Source of the DNA: Pseudarthrobacter enclensis | GTDB taxonomy: Bacteria > Actinomycetota > Actinomycetes > Actinomycetales > Micrococcaceae | Direction: 5' to 3' | Length of the DNA stretch: 64,000 bases | Assembly: GCF_001457025.1 (NCBI RefSeq) | Contig: NZ_KQ758601.1 | Span: 434,001 to 498,000, forward strand | Part shown: in pieces, positions 8,223-16,981 of the stretch | How the letters are laid out: each line of letters opens with the position of its first letter | Numbering within the stretch: position 1 is the first letter of the stretch | The notes under the pieces: generated by a model | What the model saw: only the letters and a program-made list of their open reading frames with translations | The model's database searches: none | What the model was told of the DNA's origin: nothing | Made by a program: the position numbers and the translations under genes

Positions 8223-8477
8223 ATGGCCAATTCGCAGATTGACCTCTTCCTCCAGGAAGCCACCTACCTCGACGAAGCCCCGGAACCCGGCATGAGCCGT
8301 GACCGTCTGTATGGGCTGTACACCAGCTGGTGCTTCATCAACCAGCAATCCCCCGGCCCGGAATCCAAGTTTTGGGCCGCCATGAAGCACAGGATCAACC
8401 CGAAAAAGAACTCGCTGCGGATGAAGGGGCCCGCCGCCGCGGACTACATAGTTTCCACGTACCCGGACCTGCTTTAG
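8223..8477 (+). CDS. Conserved-looking small protein of unknown function
   Basis: An 84-residue soluble protein beginning MANSQIDLFLQEATYLDE, preceded by the ribosome binding site AAGGGAAG. The second half is basic (residues about 56-70, KHRINPKKNSLRMKG) and ends in a tyrosine/leucine-rich helix. I do not recognise a named family; the helix and basic-hairpin pattern faintly recalls the winged helix of D5-like primase C-termini, but that is a guess. It is monocistronic, closed by a strong hairpin at 8495-8523, and divergent from the TetR gene. Confidence 0.7.
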   Translation: MANSQIDLFLQEATYLDEAPEPGMSRDRLYGLYTSWCFINQQSPGPESKFWAAMKHRINPKKNSLRMKGPAAADYIVSTYPDLL

Positions 8478-8494
8478 GCATTAGTGAAAATTGT

Positions 8495-8523
8495 GGACCG
8501 GCAGGCTTTCCGCCTGCCGGTCC
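8495..8523 (+). terminator. Transcription terminator hairpin
   Basis: A perfect 12-base-pair stem, GGACCGGCAGGC and its complement, with a 5-base TTTCC loop, lies 18 bases after the stop of the 84-aa gene. It lacks a T-run, as is common for terminators in high-GC actinobacteria. Confidence 0.7.
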
Positions 8524-8617
8524 CGCCATTCCCAGCCATTGCCCGTCAGCGTCGTTCCACCGGACCTTCGCCGTGACGGCAGGCCCGAGCCGCGGCCAGC
8601 GGCTGCGAGAATGCCTC

Positions 8618-9199
8618 ATGACCAACTCGACTGACAGGACAGGCTCCGCCGGCTTGGGGCATGGCGTTGGGATACGGCTGCTGGACTCCCGCCACGCGGC
8701 GCCCCTCACCGAAGCGTACCGCCGCAACCGCGGGCACCTCGCTCCGTGGGAGCCGCGCCGCTCCGATGCGTTCTTCACCGTGCCGCACCAGCAGGACCTG
8801 ATCCGGGCCAAGCGGGAGATGTTCAGCCTGGGCACCGAAGTCCCCTGGGTGCTGGTGGAAGACGATGAAGGCCACGGCGAGGAGCGGGTCATCGGAACCA
8901 TCACGCTCACCGGCATAGTCCGCGGACCCTTCCTCAGCGCCAACCTGGGCTACTGGGTGGACCGGGAGCATGTGGGGCGCGGGATCGGCTCCGCTGCTGT
9001 CCGGTTTGTTGCCGGCTATGCGGCGCAGGAACTTGGGCTGCACCGCATCCAGGCAGCCACGCTGCCCGGCAACGCCGCCTCCCGGAAGGTCCTGGCCAGG
9101 GCCGGTTTCACGGAGATCGGCATGGCACCCGAGTACCTCGAGATCGCCGGGGCCTGGCAGGACCATCTGCTGCACCAGGTCATCCTGCCGCCGGCCTGA
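8618..9199 (+). CDS. RimJ/RimL-type GNAT N-acetyltransferase
   Basis: A 193-residue GNAT protein. The acetyl-CoA region is visible in LGYWVDREHVGRGIGSAAVRF, followed by LHRIQAATLPGNAASRKVLARAGF, the usual RimJ/RimL C-terminal pattern. Family members acetylate protein N-termini (ribosomal S5, S18, L7/L12) or small molecules; the substrate is unknown. The ATG at 8618 is chosen although the frame is open to 8330, because homology begins about here and GAGAA precedes it. It converges with the OpgC fusion gene. Confidence 0.85.
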   Translation: MTNSTDRTGSAGLGHGVGIRLLDSRHAAPLTEAYRRNRGHLAPWEPRRSDAFFTVPHQQDLIRAKREMFSLGTEVPWVLVEDDEGHGEERVIGTITLTGIVRGPFLSANLGYWVDREHVGRGIGSAAVRFVAGYAAQELGLHRIQAATLPGNAASRKVLARAGFTEIGMAPEYLEIAGAWQDHLLHQVILPPA

Positions 9200-9208
9200 G
9201 CGGAGGCC

Positions 9209-11680
9209 CTACGTGGGGATGATCCGGAACAGGAATTTTGTCCGGACCATGGTCCACAGGAGCCCCAGGATGACGGCGTAGGCGGCGGTGTTGAGGAGTA
9301 TGTACTCCTGTTGGAGCGACGGAATGTTGGCCACCACGGCGATGAGCACCACGTGCATGATGAACACGTACAGCGTGGCCCGCCCCAGCGGAATGAGGAA
9401 CCAGCCCAGCGCCCGTTCCACCGGCTTCCAGTAGGCCGAGAGGAACGCGTACGCGGCCACCACCAGGACCAGGACGTTGAGCAGGCGCCCGGGCGCCAGG
9501 TAGGTCCGGGCGAAGAAGGCGTCGTACATGGCCCGGTAGGCCGTGTCCGGGATCAGCGCGAGGCGCACGTCGAACCCGTTGGCCAGGTAGGGGTTGCCCC
9601 AGGAAAGGAACGTCAGGAAGAGCGCGACGGCGGTGCACGCGGCTACCAGCCACGTCCTCGCCGCGAGCCAGTCCACGATCTTCCGCCGGTGGTATCCGGC
9701 CACCAGCCCGATGACGAACAGCACCTGCCACACGAGCAGCGGGAAGGAGTCCTCGAACTGCGAGGGCAGCAGCCGGAACCGGGTCACGGTCCCCACCGCG
9801 TAGACGGCCAGGGACCCGGCCAGCACCCAGGCGGCCTTGCCGCGGCTAAGCGCGGCCAGGATCAGCGGGCTGAGCAGCAGCAGCACCACGTACAGGCCCA
9901 TGACGTTGAACTGCCAGGGCCCGAACTGGAGCAGCAGGATGGCCGGGAGCACCTGCGGGGGCATCGGGAACTGGAACAGCGACTCCATTCCCGCGTAGAG
10001 GTCGTACGTGCGTCCCGCTCCGCCATGTCCTGCGCCGCCGGTTCCCTGGTCCACGAAGGTTGTCAGGGCTTCGGTGCGGAAGAAGGGCAGCAGGGACGCC
10101 AGGAAGACACCCACCAGCACCACCAGCGCCGTCACGTACAGCTTTCCCGCCCGGCGGGAGGTCAGGTCCACCACTGTTCCGAAGTCCTCCCGGGCCCTGG
10201 GCCCGTACACCATACCCACCACGAGTCCGGAGAAGAGCACGAACAGCTCGGCCCCGCTGACAAAGCCGATGGCCTCCTGGGTCAGCAGCTGGAACAGCGA
10301 GGTCATGCCCAGGTGGTTGACCACCACGAAGACGATGGCCAGTCCGCGCAGCAGGTCAACCCGGGAGTCCCGTTTTGACGGGTCCGCATAACCCCAGGCC
10401 GTGGCGGCACTGACCTTTCGGGGAACCTGCCACAGCGCCACCAGGAGGATCAACAGCGCCGCCCCCACCGTCCAGGCAGCGGGCCCGGCCAGGGTGTTGG
10501 ACCGGACGTAGGACTGGCCCTGCCCCACCTCCGTGACCGGACCGGTGACCATCGGGGAAGACTTCAGCCTGTCGTGCGCCGCCTGGGCCACGGCCGGGTT
10601 GCCCGTCAGCCGCCAGTCGATTCCGGCCACGCCGGTGTCCCTGGTGCTGGTCCGCTCGTCCCATACGAGGGCCGCCGACTTCGCGAACCGGGTGGACGTG
10701 GCAACGCCCACCGTCTGGTCCCACCAGGCGGCCTTGACGTCCGCCTCGGACGGGCCGCCGGCTGCCGGGCTGAAGAACGCCGCCGTGTGGAGCAGCATCG
10801 GCTTGTCACGGCCGGCCGCATACGTGCCGTAGAAGTCCTCGGAGCCCGAGGACGTCAGCATCTGCTCAAGCTCCCCGGCCCGCGGGACGGTGTTGACCGG
10901 TGGGCCGCCGGCAGTGTCGTCGTGGTACGCCGTCAGCGCCACCCAGTCCACGGCGTCGTCACCCGGGTAGTAGGGGGCGTAGGCTCCGTCCGAGCCGTCC
11001 CAGCGGCCGTCGCCGTTCGTGTCCAGGAGTGCGAACCCCTCGCTTCCGGGCGCGGGCGCGTTCCTGCTCCTGTCGAAGGGGTAACCCTCACCAAGGTATG
11101 GCTCCCACACCATGACGGGTCCGTCGCCGGCGGAACCGTGGAACGCTGCCGCCACCTTGCGGAAGGCGTCCCGGTAGGCGGCCGGCTGCTGGCCCCACTC
11201 CACCCAGCTGGCGTTCATGTCCGGGGCGAACCGGATCAGCAGTTGGCCCTTGAACCCCGACGCCAGCCGCCGCAGCTCGCCGGCGAACGCCTCCGCCGCG
11301 GCGTCATCGATCTGGTCCAGCGGAACCGTGGGCTTCACGGTGAACATCGCATGGGAGCCCTGCAGGGATGACTGTTCCAGGAAGCCCTGCAGGTTGGCCT
11401 GCTCGGACTGGCGGTAGGGAAAAGCGATGTCATGGCCGAACACGGCAGGGGACGCACCCAGCCTCTCGGCGAACCCGGCGGCAGAGTCTTCGCCCCACTC
11501 GAGGACCGCACCAAGCATCGGTTTGCCCGGGTCCACGTCGAGGGCTGCTGCCCGCGCTGCGCCCGCGGGAAGCAGCACCGCACAGGCGGTCAGCAGCAGC
11601 GCCGAAAGAAGGGACCAGGCCGTGGCGCGGCGAGGAATGCGGGACGGCCTCCCGGTACGTTGTCGCGTGGCTGTACGCAT
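9209..11680 (-). CDS. Secreted GH26-like domain fused to OpgC-type membrane acyltransferase
   Basis: An 823-residue protein from the ATG at 11680, preceded by a G-run; an in-frame start at 11731 is less likely. Residues 1-43 form a signal peptide ending ARA-A. Residues about 45-395 resemble a GH26 glycosidase barrel, but where GH26 enzymes carry HEMN this one has RFAPDMNASWVEWG (150-163), and the later strand KPMLLHTAAF lacks the nucleophile Glu. Residues 220-231 (DTNGDGRWDGSD) look like a calcium loop. After a transmembrane segment near 425, residues about 445-823 form a polytopic OpgC-like acyltransferase beginning RVDLLRGLAIVFVVVNHLG. It probably acylates an envelope glycan that the outer domain binds. 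The role is inference; the fusion is read directly. Confidence 0.82.
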   Translation of the reverse strand: MRTATRQRTGRPSRIPRRATAWSLLSALLLTACAVLLPAGAARAAALDVDPGKPMLGAVLEWGEDSAAGFAERLGASPAVFGHDIAFPYRQSEQANLQGFLEQSSLQGSHAMFTVKPTVPLDQIDDAAAEAFAGELRRLASGFKGQLLIRFAPDMNASWVEWGQQPAAYRDAFRKVAAAFHGSAGDGPVMVWEPYLGEGYPFDRSRNAPAPGSEGFALLDTNGDGRWDGSDGAYAPYYPGDDAVDWVALTAYHDDTAGGPPVNTVPRAGELEQMLTSSGSEDFYGTYAAGRDKPMLLHTAAFFSPAAGGPSEADVKAAWWDQTVGVATSTRFAKSAALVWDERTSTRDTGVAGIDWRLTGNPAVAQAAHDRLKSSPMVTGPVTEVGQGQSYVRSNTLAGPAAWTVGAALLILLVALWQVPRKVSAATAWGYADPSKRDSRVDLLRGLAIVFVVVNHLGMTSLFQLLTQEAIGFVSGAELFVLFSGLVVGMVYGPRAREDFGTVVDLTSRRAGKLYVTALVVLVGVFLASLLPFFRTEALTTFVDQGTGGAGHGGAGRTYDLYAGMESLFQFPMPPQVLPAILLLQFGPWQFNVMGLYVVLLLLSPLILAALSRGKAAWVLAGSLAVYAVGTVTRFRLLPSQFEDSFPLLVWQVLFVIGLVAGYHRRKIVDWLAARTWLVAACTAVALFLTFLSWGNPYLANGFDVRLALIPDTAYRAMYDAFFARTYLAPGRLLNVLVLVVAAYAFLSAYWKPVERALGWFLIPLGRATLYVFIMHVVLIAVVANIPSLQQEYILLNTAAYAVILGLLWTMVRTKFLFRIIPT

Positions 11681-11900
11681 GCTGGTGGAACCCCCCGGTG
11701 CCGAAGACCTGATGCGGGGCACTGGCCCCACCAGTACTTTATCGGCCCGCGACGGCGCCGGAAGCCCTGCCGGACGCGCCCACCTGCGGCGATGCCGCCG
11801 TCGTACTTCCCGGCACTGCCCCGGCAGCCGGGTGTGACGCCCCGCTGACGGTTCAGTTACGGAACATGACGACGGCGGCGGTGCGGCCCACCGCGGCAGG

Positions 11901-11909
11901 TGTTACGTT
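11901..11909 (+). promoter_or_regulatory. Extended -10 promoter for the SAM-IV riboswitch operon
   Basis: TGTTACGTT reads as an extended -10 (TGn followed by TACGTT) ending about 7 bases before the first riboswitch stem, so the transcript would begin with the aptamer. The -35 region is weak. Confidence 0.4.
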
Positions 11910-11912
11910 TTT

Positions 11913-12010
11913 GGGGAGTAATGAGTACCGGTGGCAAGCCCTGACTGGCCGGTCGGCAACCCTCCTTCCACGGCGGGGTGCCTCAGGTGAATACTCGGCA
12001 TATCGACCGA
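11913..12010 (+). promoter_or_regulatory. SAM-IV riboswitch
   Basis: The stretch has the ordered core of SAM-IV aptamers as I know them from Streptomyces: ATGAGT, GCAAGCCCTG, a GGCCGGTCGGCAACCCTCC block, CGGCGGGGTGCC and CAGGTGAATAC, closed by the P1 stem GAGTA (11916-11920) with TACTC (11992-11996). The aptamer is in the leader of DUF1737-rhodanese-metZ, a homocysteine-forming operon, which is a classical context for S-adenosylmethionine feedback. The GAGAAGGAG ribosome binding site lies about 20 bases after the aptamer, so control is probably at translation initiation. Confidence 0.88.
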
Positions 12011-12044
12011 TTCGAGCTGCAAGCGTGAGAGAAGGAGATCCGTC

Positions 12045-12323
12045 GTGTCTGACGCACCTGCCCCTGAAGAGAGACTTTCCTACCGGCTTGTCACCGGCCC
12101 GGACGACCGCGCTTTCTGCGAGCGGATTTCCGCTGCACTGGCGGAAGGCTACGTCCTGCATGGCAGCCCGGCGGCAACCTTCAACGGCAGCAGCGTCATC
12201 GTGGCCCAGGCCCTGGTGCTGCCCGCGGCCATCGCGTCCGCGGATGCCGCCGTCGCCACTGCCGTGGACAACCTCGAAGCATCCGGTGATGAACCCGAAT
12301 TCGACGGCGAGGGCCACGCATGA
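12045..12323 (+). CDS. DUF1737-family small protein
   Basis: A 92-residue protein starting with GTG, preceded by GAAGGAG. It contains the DUF1737 core: YRLVTGPDDRAFCERISAAL, GYVLHGSPAATFNG and VIVAQALVLP. The family has no known biochemical role; members are small and occur mostly in proteobacteria and actinobacteria. Being first in a SAM-riboswitch operon and overlapping the rhodanese gene by four bases (ATGA at 12320) suggests a part in sulfur metabolism or its regulation. Confidence 0.85.
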   Translation: MSDAPAPEERLSYRLVTGPDDRAFCERISAALAEGYVLHGSPAATFNGSSVIVAQALVLPAAIASADAAVATAVDNLEASGDEPEFDGEGHA

Positions 12324-12730
12324 GCTACGCCGGAGACCTGACGCCCGAGGAAGCCTGGACCAAGCTCGAGCAGGGCGCCATCCTGGTGGACGTCCGCACG
12401 GAAGGCGAATGGGCGCACATCGGAATTCCGGACACCAAAGCCACGGACAACGATCCCCTGTTCATCCAGTGGACTTTCCCCGGCGGAATCCCCAACCCGG
12501 ACTTCATCAAGGACCTCAACGACCAGGCGCCTGAGGACCGGGGTACCGAGCTCGTGTTCCTCTGCCGTTCCGGCCAGCGGTCCATCGCCGCCGCCATTGC
12601 CGCCACACAGGCGGGCTTCACCTCCTACAACGTGCTGGAAGGCTTCGAAGGGGAACCCGACCGTTACGGTGAGCGCACCGTCAACGGCTGGAAGAACCGC
12701 GGCCTGCCCACCAACCTCGGAAAGAACTAA
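12320..12730 (+). CDS. Rhodanese-domain sulfurtransferase
   Basis: A 136-residue single-domain rhodanese. The active-site cysteine loop is LCRSGQRS (near residues 79-86), and LVDVRTEGEWAHIGIP is the typical N-terminal CH2-like motif. Such proteins carry a persulfide and pass sulfur to an acceptor. It is coupled to the DUF1737 gene by an overlap and is followed immediately by metZ with no gap, so it probably delivers or detoxifies sulfide/persulfide for homocysteine synthesis. That link is inferred from the operon. Confidence 0.9.
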   Translation: MSYAGDLTPEEAWTKLEQGAILVDVRTEGEWAHIGIPDTKATDNDPLFIQWTFPGGIPNPDFIKDLNDQAPEDRGTELVFLCRSGQRSIAAAIAATQAGFTSYNVLEGFEGEPDRYGERTVNGWKNRGLPTNLGKN

Positions 12731-13939
12731 GTGACCTTCAACGAAGACGCCGCCGGCTGGAACCCCGACACCCAGGCAGTCCGCGGCGGGCTGGACCGCA
12801 CCAACTTCCAGGAAACCTCCGAGGCAGTTTTCCTCAACTCGGGCTTCGTCTATGAGTCCGCGGCTGCCGCCGAACGGGCGTTCACCGGCGAGGACGAACG
12901 CTTTGTCTATTCCCGCTACGGCAACCCTTCTGTGGCCACGTTCCAGGAACGCCTCCGCCTGCTCGAAGGCACCGAGGCATGCTTCGCGACGGCGTCGGGC
13001 ATGTCCGCGGTCTTCACCGCGCTCGGCGCGCTGCTGGCTGCCGGCGACCGGGTGGTGGCCGCGCGGTCCCTGTTCGGTTCCTGCTTCGTCATCCTCAACG
13101 AGATCCTGCCGCGGTGGGGCGTCGAGACTGTCTTCGTGGACGGCCCGGACCTGGACCAGTGGCGGGCCGCCCTGGCGGAGCCCACCACCGCCGTCTTCTT
13201 CGAATCCCCCTCGAACCCCATGCAGGAAATCGTGGACATCGCGGCGGTCAGCGAACTGGCGCACGCGGCCGGCGCCACCGTCGTCGTGGACAACGTCTTT
13301 GCCACTCCCCTGCTGCAGCGCTGCGGCCAGTTCGGCGCGGACGTCATCGTCTACTCCGGCACCAAGCACATCGACGGCCAGGGCCGGGTGCTGGGCGGAG
13401 CCATCCTGGGCACCAAGGAGTTCATCGACGGTCCCGTGAAGCAGCTGATGCGGCACACCGGCCCCGCTCTGTCCGCGTTCAACGCCTGGGTCCTCACCAA
13501 GGGCCTGGAGACTATGGGCCTGCGCGTCAACCACTCCTCGGCCACCGCGCTCCGGCTGGCCGAATGGCTTGAGCAGCAGCCGGCCGTCAGCTGGGTCAAG
13601 TACCCCCTCCTCAAATCCCACCCGCAGTATCACCTCGCCGCACGGCAGATGAAGGCCGGCGGCACCGTGCTGACCCTGGAACTGGCGCCGTCGGGCGGCC
13701 GCTCCGGCAAGGAAGCGGCCTTTGCCCTGCTCGATGCGCTGAAGGTCATCGACATCTCCAACAACCTGGGTGACTCGAAGTCCCTCATCACCCACCCGGC
13801 CACCACCACGCACCGCGCCATGGGCCCGGAAGGCCGCGCAGCCATTGGCCTGAGCGACGGGGTGGTGCGCCTGTCCGTGGGCCTGGAGGACCCGGAAGAC
13901 CTCATCCGCGACCTTGAGCAGGCGCTCAAGCAGATCTGA
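12731..13939 (+). CDS. metZ: O-succinylhomoserine sulfhydrylase
   Basis: A 402-residue Cys/Met-metabolism PLP enzyme. The cofactor lysine is in YSGTKHIDGQGR and YSRYGNPSVATF is the conserved substrate/PLP loop. The GQGRVLGGAI sequence and NNLGDSKSLITHPATTTH fit MetZ better than cystathionine gamma-synthase. It makes homocysteine from an activated homoserine and sulfide in the cytoplasm. The GTG start follows the rhodanese stop directly, so translation is coupled, and the whole operon is under the SAM-IV riboswitch. Confidence 0.9.
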   Translation: MTFNEDAAGWNPDTQAVRGGLDRTNFQETSEAVFLNSGFVYESAAAAERAFTGEDERFVYSRYGNPSVATFQERLRLLEGTEACFATASGMSAVFTALGALLAAGDRVVAARSLFGSCFVILNEILPRWGVETVFVDGPDLDQWRAALAEPTTAVFFESPSNPMQEIVDIAAVSELAHAAGATVVVDNVFATPLLQRCGQFGADVIVYSGTKHIDGQGRVLGGAILGTKEFIDGPVKQLMRHTGPALSAFNAWVLTKGLETMGLRVNHSSATALRLAEWLEQQPAVSWVKYPLLKSHPQYHLAARQMKAGGTVLTLELAPSGGRSGKEAAFALLDALKVIDISNNLGDSKSLITHPATTTHRAMGPEGRAAIGLSDGVVRLSVGLEDPEDLIRDLEQALKQI

Positions 13940-13955
13940 GCCGGGAGCGTGCCGG

Positions 13956-15212
13956 CTAGGACTGCCTGACCCGCAGGAGCTCCGGCACGGCTTCCACCTC
14001 CGAAGGGTCCAGGGCGTCGCGCATGGTGACCCTGACGGCATGCTTGACCACCGCGCCCAATCCCGCGTCCTCCGGCTGTGCCACCAGCGCCTTCCCGCGC
14101 ACCTGCCGCTGCTCGGCCGATCCCGTGCCGCGGGCGATAATGTCCTCCACGCCCTGCCGGGCCAGTGCCAGCTCGCCCTGCTCATCCAGCACGGGCGCAA
14201 GGTAATCCACCAATGACCGGACCACGTCGGCAGCGCGCGCCGGGCGGAAGTTGCCGAAGTCCAGCAGTTCTCCGCTGAGTCCTGCGCTGCTGGCCTGGAA
14301 GGAGGCCATCCTGAGCAGCACCGTGGGTACGGGCGCCGGGTCAACGCCGTCGCGCCATTCCCGCCCGGCTGATTCGACCAGGGCGCGCACCAGGCAGGCG
14401 ATCAACGCCGCGTCCTCGGCGCGCAGGCATACGTCGGCCACCCTGACTTCGACGGTGGGATGGTTCCTGGAGAGCCGCGCGTCGAAGTACAGCATCCCCT
14501 CGTCCAGCATCACACCGCTGTCCAGCAGCCGGGTGACCACCCTCCGGTACGCAGGGTATGTCCCGTAGATCCCGGCCGGACCGGAGGTGGGCCATCTGTT
14601 CCAGGCTTGGGTGCGGTAGCTTTCGAATCCCGTGGGGACACCATTCCAGAACGGCGAATTGGCGCTCAGGGCCGTCAGCACCGCCAACTTGTCCCGGATG
14701 CGGTCCAGGACGGCCACGCCCTCTTCGGGGGACTCGATGTAGGTGTGCACGTGGAATCCGCAGGTCAGCTGTTCCTGGGCCGTGAGTCCAAAGCGTTCCA
14801 GCATCCTGGCGTACCGCGGGTCCGGGGTGGTGTGGCTGTTGAGTCCCAGCGGGGAGGTGGCCAGGGCGGCCACCCGGGCCTGGTGCTTCTGCGCCGCCCG
14901 GTCGGCAAGTGTCCTTCCGGCCCGGATCTGGTTCAGGAGCTGGCCGTATTCCAGGCACGGCCGCGTCTGCGTCTCGATCTGTTCCAGCTTCAGCTCGGCA
15001 CTCAGGCCCATGCCGTCGTCGTCGTAAACCGTCTTGTCCTCGGTTTCGAGCGTGTGCGGATCCCGCGGGCGCGGCCCTGGCGCGTGCGGGCCGTCGGCCG
15101 AATCGTCGGCGGCGACCTGGCGCCCGGACAGCAGGGCATCGGCAAGAGCGAGCGGTTCTCCGGTTTCCGGATGAACGATCAGGAGCTCTTCCTCGACGCC
15201 GAATGTACGCAT
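13956..15212 (-). CDS. Carboxylate-amine ligase of the glutamate-cysteine ligase type 2 (YbdK) family
   Basis: A 418-residue protein from the ATG at 15212. The N-terminus [20 protein letters not shown] is the hallmark of the GCS2/YbdK family, and HVHTYIES and [14 protein letters not shown] give the metal/substrate-binding region. Members join glutamate and cysteine or act as weak carboxylate-amine ligases; in actinobacteria the true product is usually not established. It lies 66 bases downstream of the XRE-MurA gene on the same strand and converges with metZ. Confidence 0.88.
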   Translation of the reverse strand: MRTFGVEEELLIVHPETGEPLALADALLSGRQVAADDSADGPHAPGPRPRDPHTLETEDKTVYDDDGMGLSAELKLEQIETQTRPCLEYGQLLNQIRAGRTLADRAAQKHQARVAALATSPLGLNSHTTPDPRYARMLERFGLTAQEQLTCGFHVHTYIESPEEGVAVLDRIRDKLAVLTALSANSPFWNGVPTGFESYRTQAWNRWPTSGPAGIYGTYPAYRRVVTRLLDSGVMLDEGMLYFDARLSRNHPTVEVRVADVCLRAEDAALIACLVRALVESAGREWRDGVDPAPVPTVLLRMASFQASSAGLSGELLDFGNFRPARAADVVRSLVDYLAPVLDEQGELALARQGVEDIIARGTGSAEQRQVRGKALVAQPEDAGLGAVVKHAVRVTMRDALDPSEVEAVPELLRVRQS

Positions 15213-15278
15213 ACCCACATTGTCCGGCAGGGACGCGCGAAGTGAAGGGACCTTCCCCTTCATGACGAAGCGTGAATG

Positions 15279-16802
15279 TCAGTCCTGGAAATACTCGATC
15301 CTGGCGCCGAGGGTGTTGAGCCGCTCGGCCAGGTCCTCGTAGCCGCGTTCAATCACGTAGATGTTGCGCAACTCGGAGACGCCCCGGGCGGCGAGCATGG
15401 CCAGCAGCAGGCAGGCGGCCGGGCGCAGGGCGGGCGGGCAACCCACCTCGGCCGCGCGCCACTTGGTGGGGCCGTTCACGTAGATGCGGTGCGGATCCAG
15501 CAGCTGCACCTGGGCCCCCAGCCGGTTCAGCTCGGTGAGGTAGATGGCGCGGTTCTCATAAACCCAGTCGTGGATCATCGTCTGGCCGGTGGCATTGGCG
15601 GCGATCACGGCAAAGAAGGGCAGGTTGTCGATGTTGAGGCCGGGGAAGGGCATGGGGTGGATCTTGTCTTCCGGCGCCTTGAGTTCGGACGGTTTGGTGG
15701 TCACGTCCACCAGCCTGGTGCGGCCGTTGCGCGCCATGTACTCGCCCGAAATTTCCAGCTGCTGGCCCATCTGCTCCAGCGTGGCCAGCTCGATTTCCAT
15801 GAACTCGATGGGGACCCGGCGGACCGTGACCTCTGAGTTGGTGACGATCCCGGCGGTGATCAGGCTCATCGCCTCAATGGGGTCTTCGGAGGGGAAGTAC
15901 TCGATGTCCTCGTTGATGGCGGGCTTCCCGGTGATCCGCAAGGTGGTGGTGCCCACGCCCTCGATGGTCACGCCCAGCATCTGCAGGTAGAAGCAAAGGT
16001 CCTGCACCATGTAGTTGGGGCTGGCGTTGCGGATCACGGTGGTGCCCTCGCGGTGGGCGGCCGCCATGATGGCGTTTTCCGTGACCGTATCGCCGCGTTC
16101 GGTCAGCACGAAGGAACGGTGCCGCGAGTCAGCCGGCGGAGCCTGCACGGTGTAGAACCCAGCGGTGGCTTCCACCGACAGGCCGAACTGGCGCAGCGCC
16201 TGCATGTGCGGCTCAACGGTGCGGGTGCCCAGGTCGCAGCCGCCGGCGTACGGCAGGCGGTACTCGGCGGATTCATCCAGCAGGGGTCCCAGCAGCATGA
16301 TGACGCTGCGGGTGCGCCGGGCAGCCGCGACGTCCATCGAGTCCAGGTCAAGGACAGCCGGGCGGCGCAGGCGAAGATCGGTGGCGTTGAGCCAGGTGCA
16401 TTCCATGCCAATGCTGGTGAGCACCTCGACGATCCGGTTGACCTCCTCGATCCGGGCCAGCCGGCGCAGCACGGTGGTGCCGCGGTTGATGAGGCTGGCG
16501 CACAGCAGGGCCACACCGGCGTTCTTGCTGCTGTTCACATCCACCGCCCCGGAGAGCGTTTGTCCGCCCTCGACGCGGAGGTGGGTCATCTGCGGTTTGC
16601 CCACGTTGACGATGCTGCGGTCGAAGATGGTCTCCAGCCGCTGGATCATCTTCAGGCTCAGGTTCTGCTTTCCCTGCTCCATCCGCGCCACGGCGCTTTG
16701 GCTGGTGCCCAGCTCGGCGGCAAGCTGGCCCTGGGTCCAGCCTTTCTCGCTCCTGGCGTTCCTCAGCATGACGGCGACGTGTTCGGCGGTTTCCTGGGTC
16801 AT
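15279..16802 (-). CDS. XRE helix-turn-helix fused to MurA-like UDP-GlcNAc enolpyruvyl transferase
   Basis: A 507-residue fusion. Residues about 8-60 are an XRE/Cro DNA-binding domain (WTQGQLAAELGTSQSAVARMEQGK). Residues about 72-507 are an EPT-fold enzyme of the MurA family. Residues matching the MurA active site are present: K93-N94 in SSKNAG, C189 in GGCDLGTR with R193, D392 in GLNIDNLP, R418 in YENR and R460 in ALRPAA, so enolpyruvyl transfer from PEP to UDP-GlcNAc is plausible. Normal MurA is about 420-450 residues and has no HTH. It may be a second MurA that also binds DNA. It is divergent from a secreted lysozyme-like gene and upstream of the GCS2-type ligase. Fusion and residues are read directly; activity and DNA binding are inference. 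Confidence 0.88.
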   Translation of the reverse strand: MTQETAEHVAVMLRNARSEKGWTQGQLAAELGTSQSAVARMEQGKQNLSLKMIQRLETIFDRSIVNVGKPQMTHLRVEGGQTLSGAVDVNSSKNAGVALLCASLINRGTTVLRRLARIEEVNRIVEVLTSIGMECTWLNATDLRLRRPAVLDLDSMDVAAARRTRSVIMLLGPLLDESAEYRLPYAGGCDLGTRTVEPHMQALRQFGLSVEATAGFYTVQAPPADSRHRSFVLTERGDTVTENAIMAAAHREGTTVIRNASPNYMVQDLCFYLQMLGVTIEGVGTTTLRITGKPAINEDIEYFPSEDPIEAMSLITAGIVTNSEVTVRRVPIEFMEIELATLEQMGQQLEISGEYMARNGRTRLVDVTTKPSELKAPEDKIHPMPFPGLNIDNLPFFAVIAANATGQTMIHDWVYENRAIYLTELNRLGAQVQLLDPHRIYVNGPTKWRAAEVGCPPALRPAACLLLAMLAARGVSELRNIYVIERGYEDLAERLNTLGARIEYFQD

Positions 16803-16808
16803 GCAGCG

Positions 16809-16814
16809 AATATA
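16809..16814 (-). promoter_or_regulatory. -10 element of a leaderless promoter
   Basis: On the minus strand TATATT is followed by six bases (CGCTGC) and the ATG of the XRE-MurA gene. No Shine-Dalgarno sequence is present. Confidence 0.45.
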
Positions 16815-16981
16815 TCATAAATGAGTTTTCGCAGCTTCCAAGAAGAGGTTACGCCTCGGTAAGGAGCTCTGTTTATCTTTTCTATGCGATAGATCCACAG
16901 TGCGGCGTTGCTCCTTGTCCTTACCGTGATAGCGCGGGAGACTGGAATTGAACGTTTTCCCCAGCGGTAACGGAGCCCATC

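Noticed and set aside
12149..14344. A 731-codon minus-strand frame opposite rhodanese and metZ
   Set aside because: Covers three well supported plus-strand genes and has no recognisable motif.
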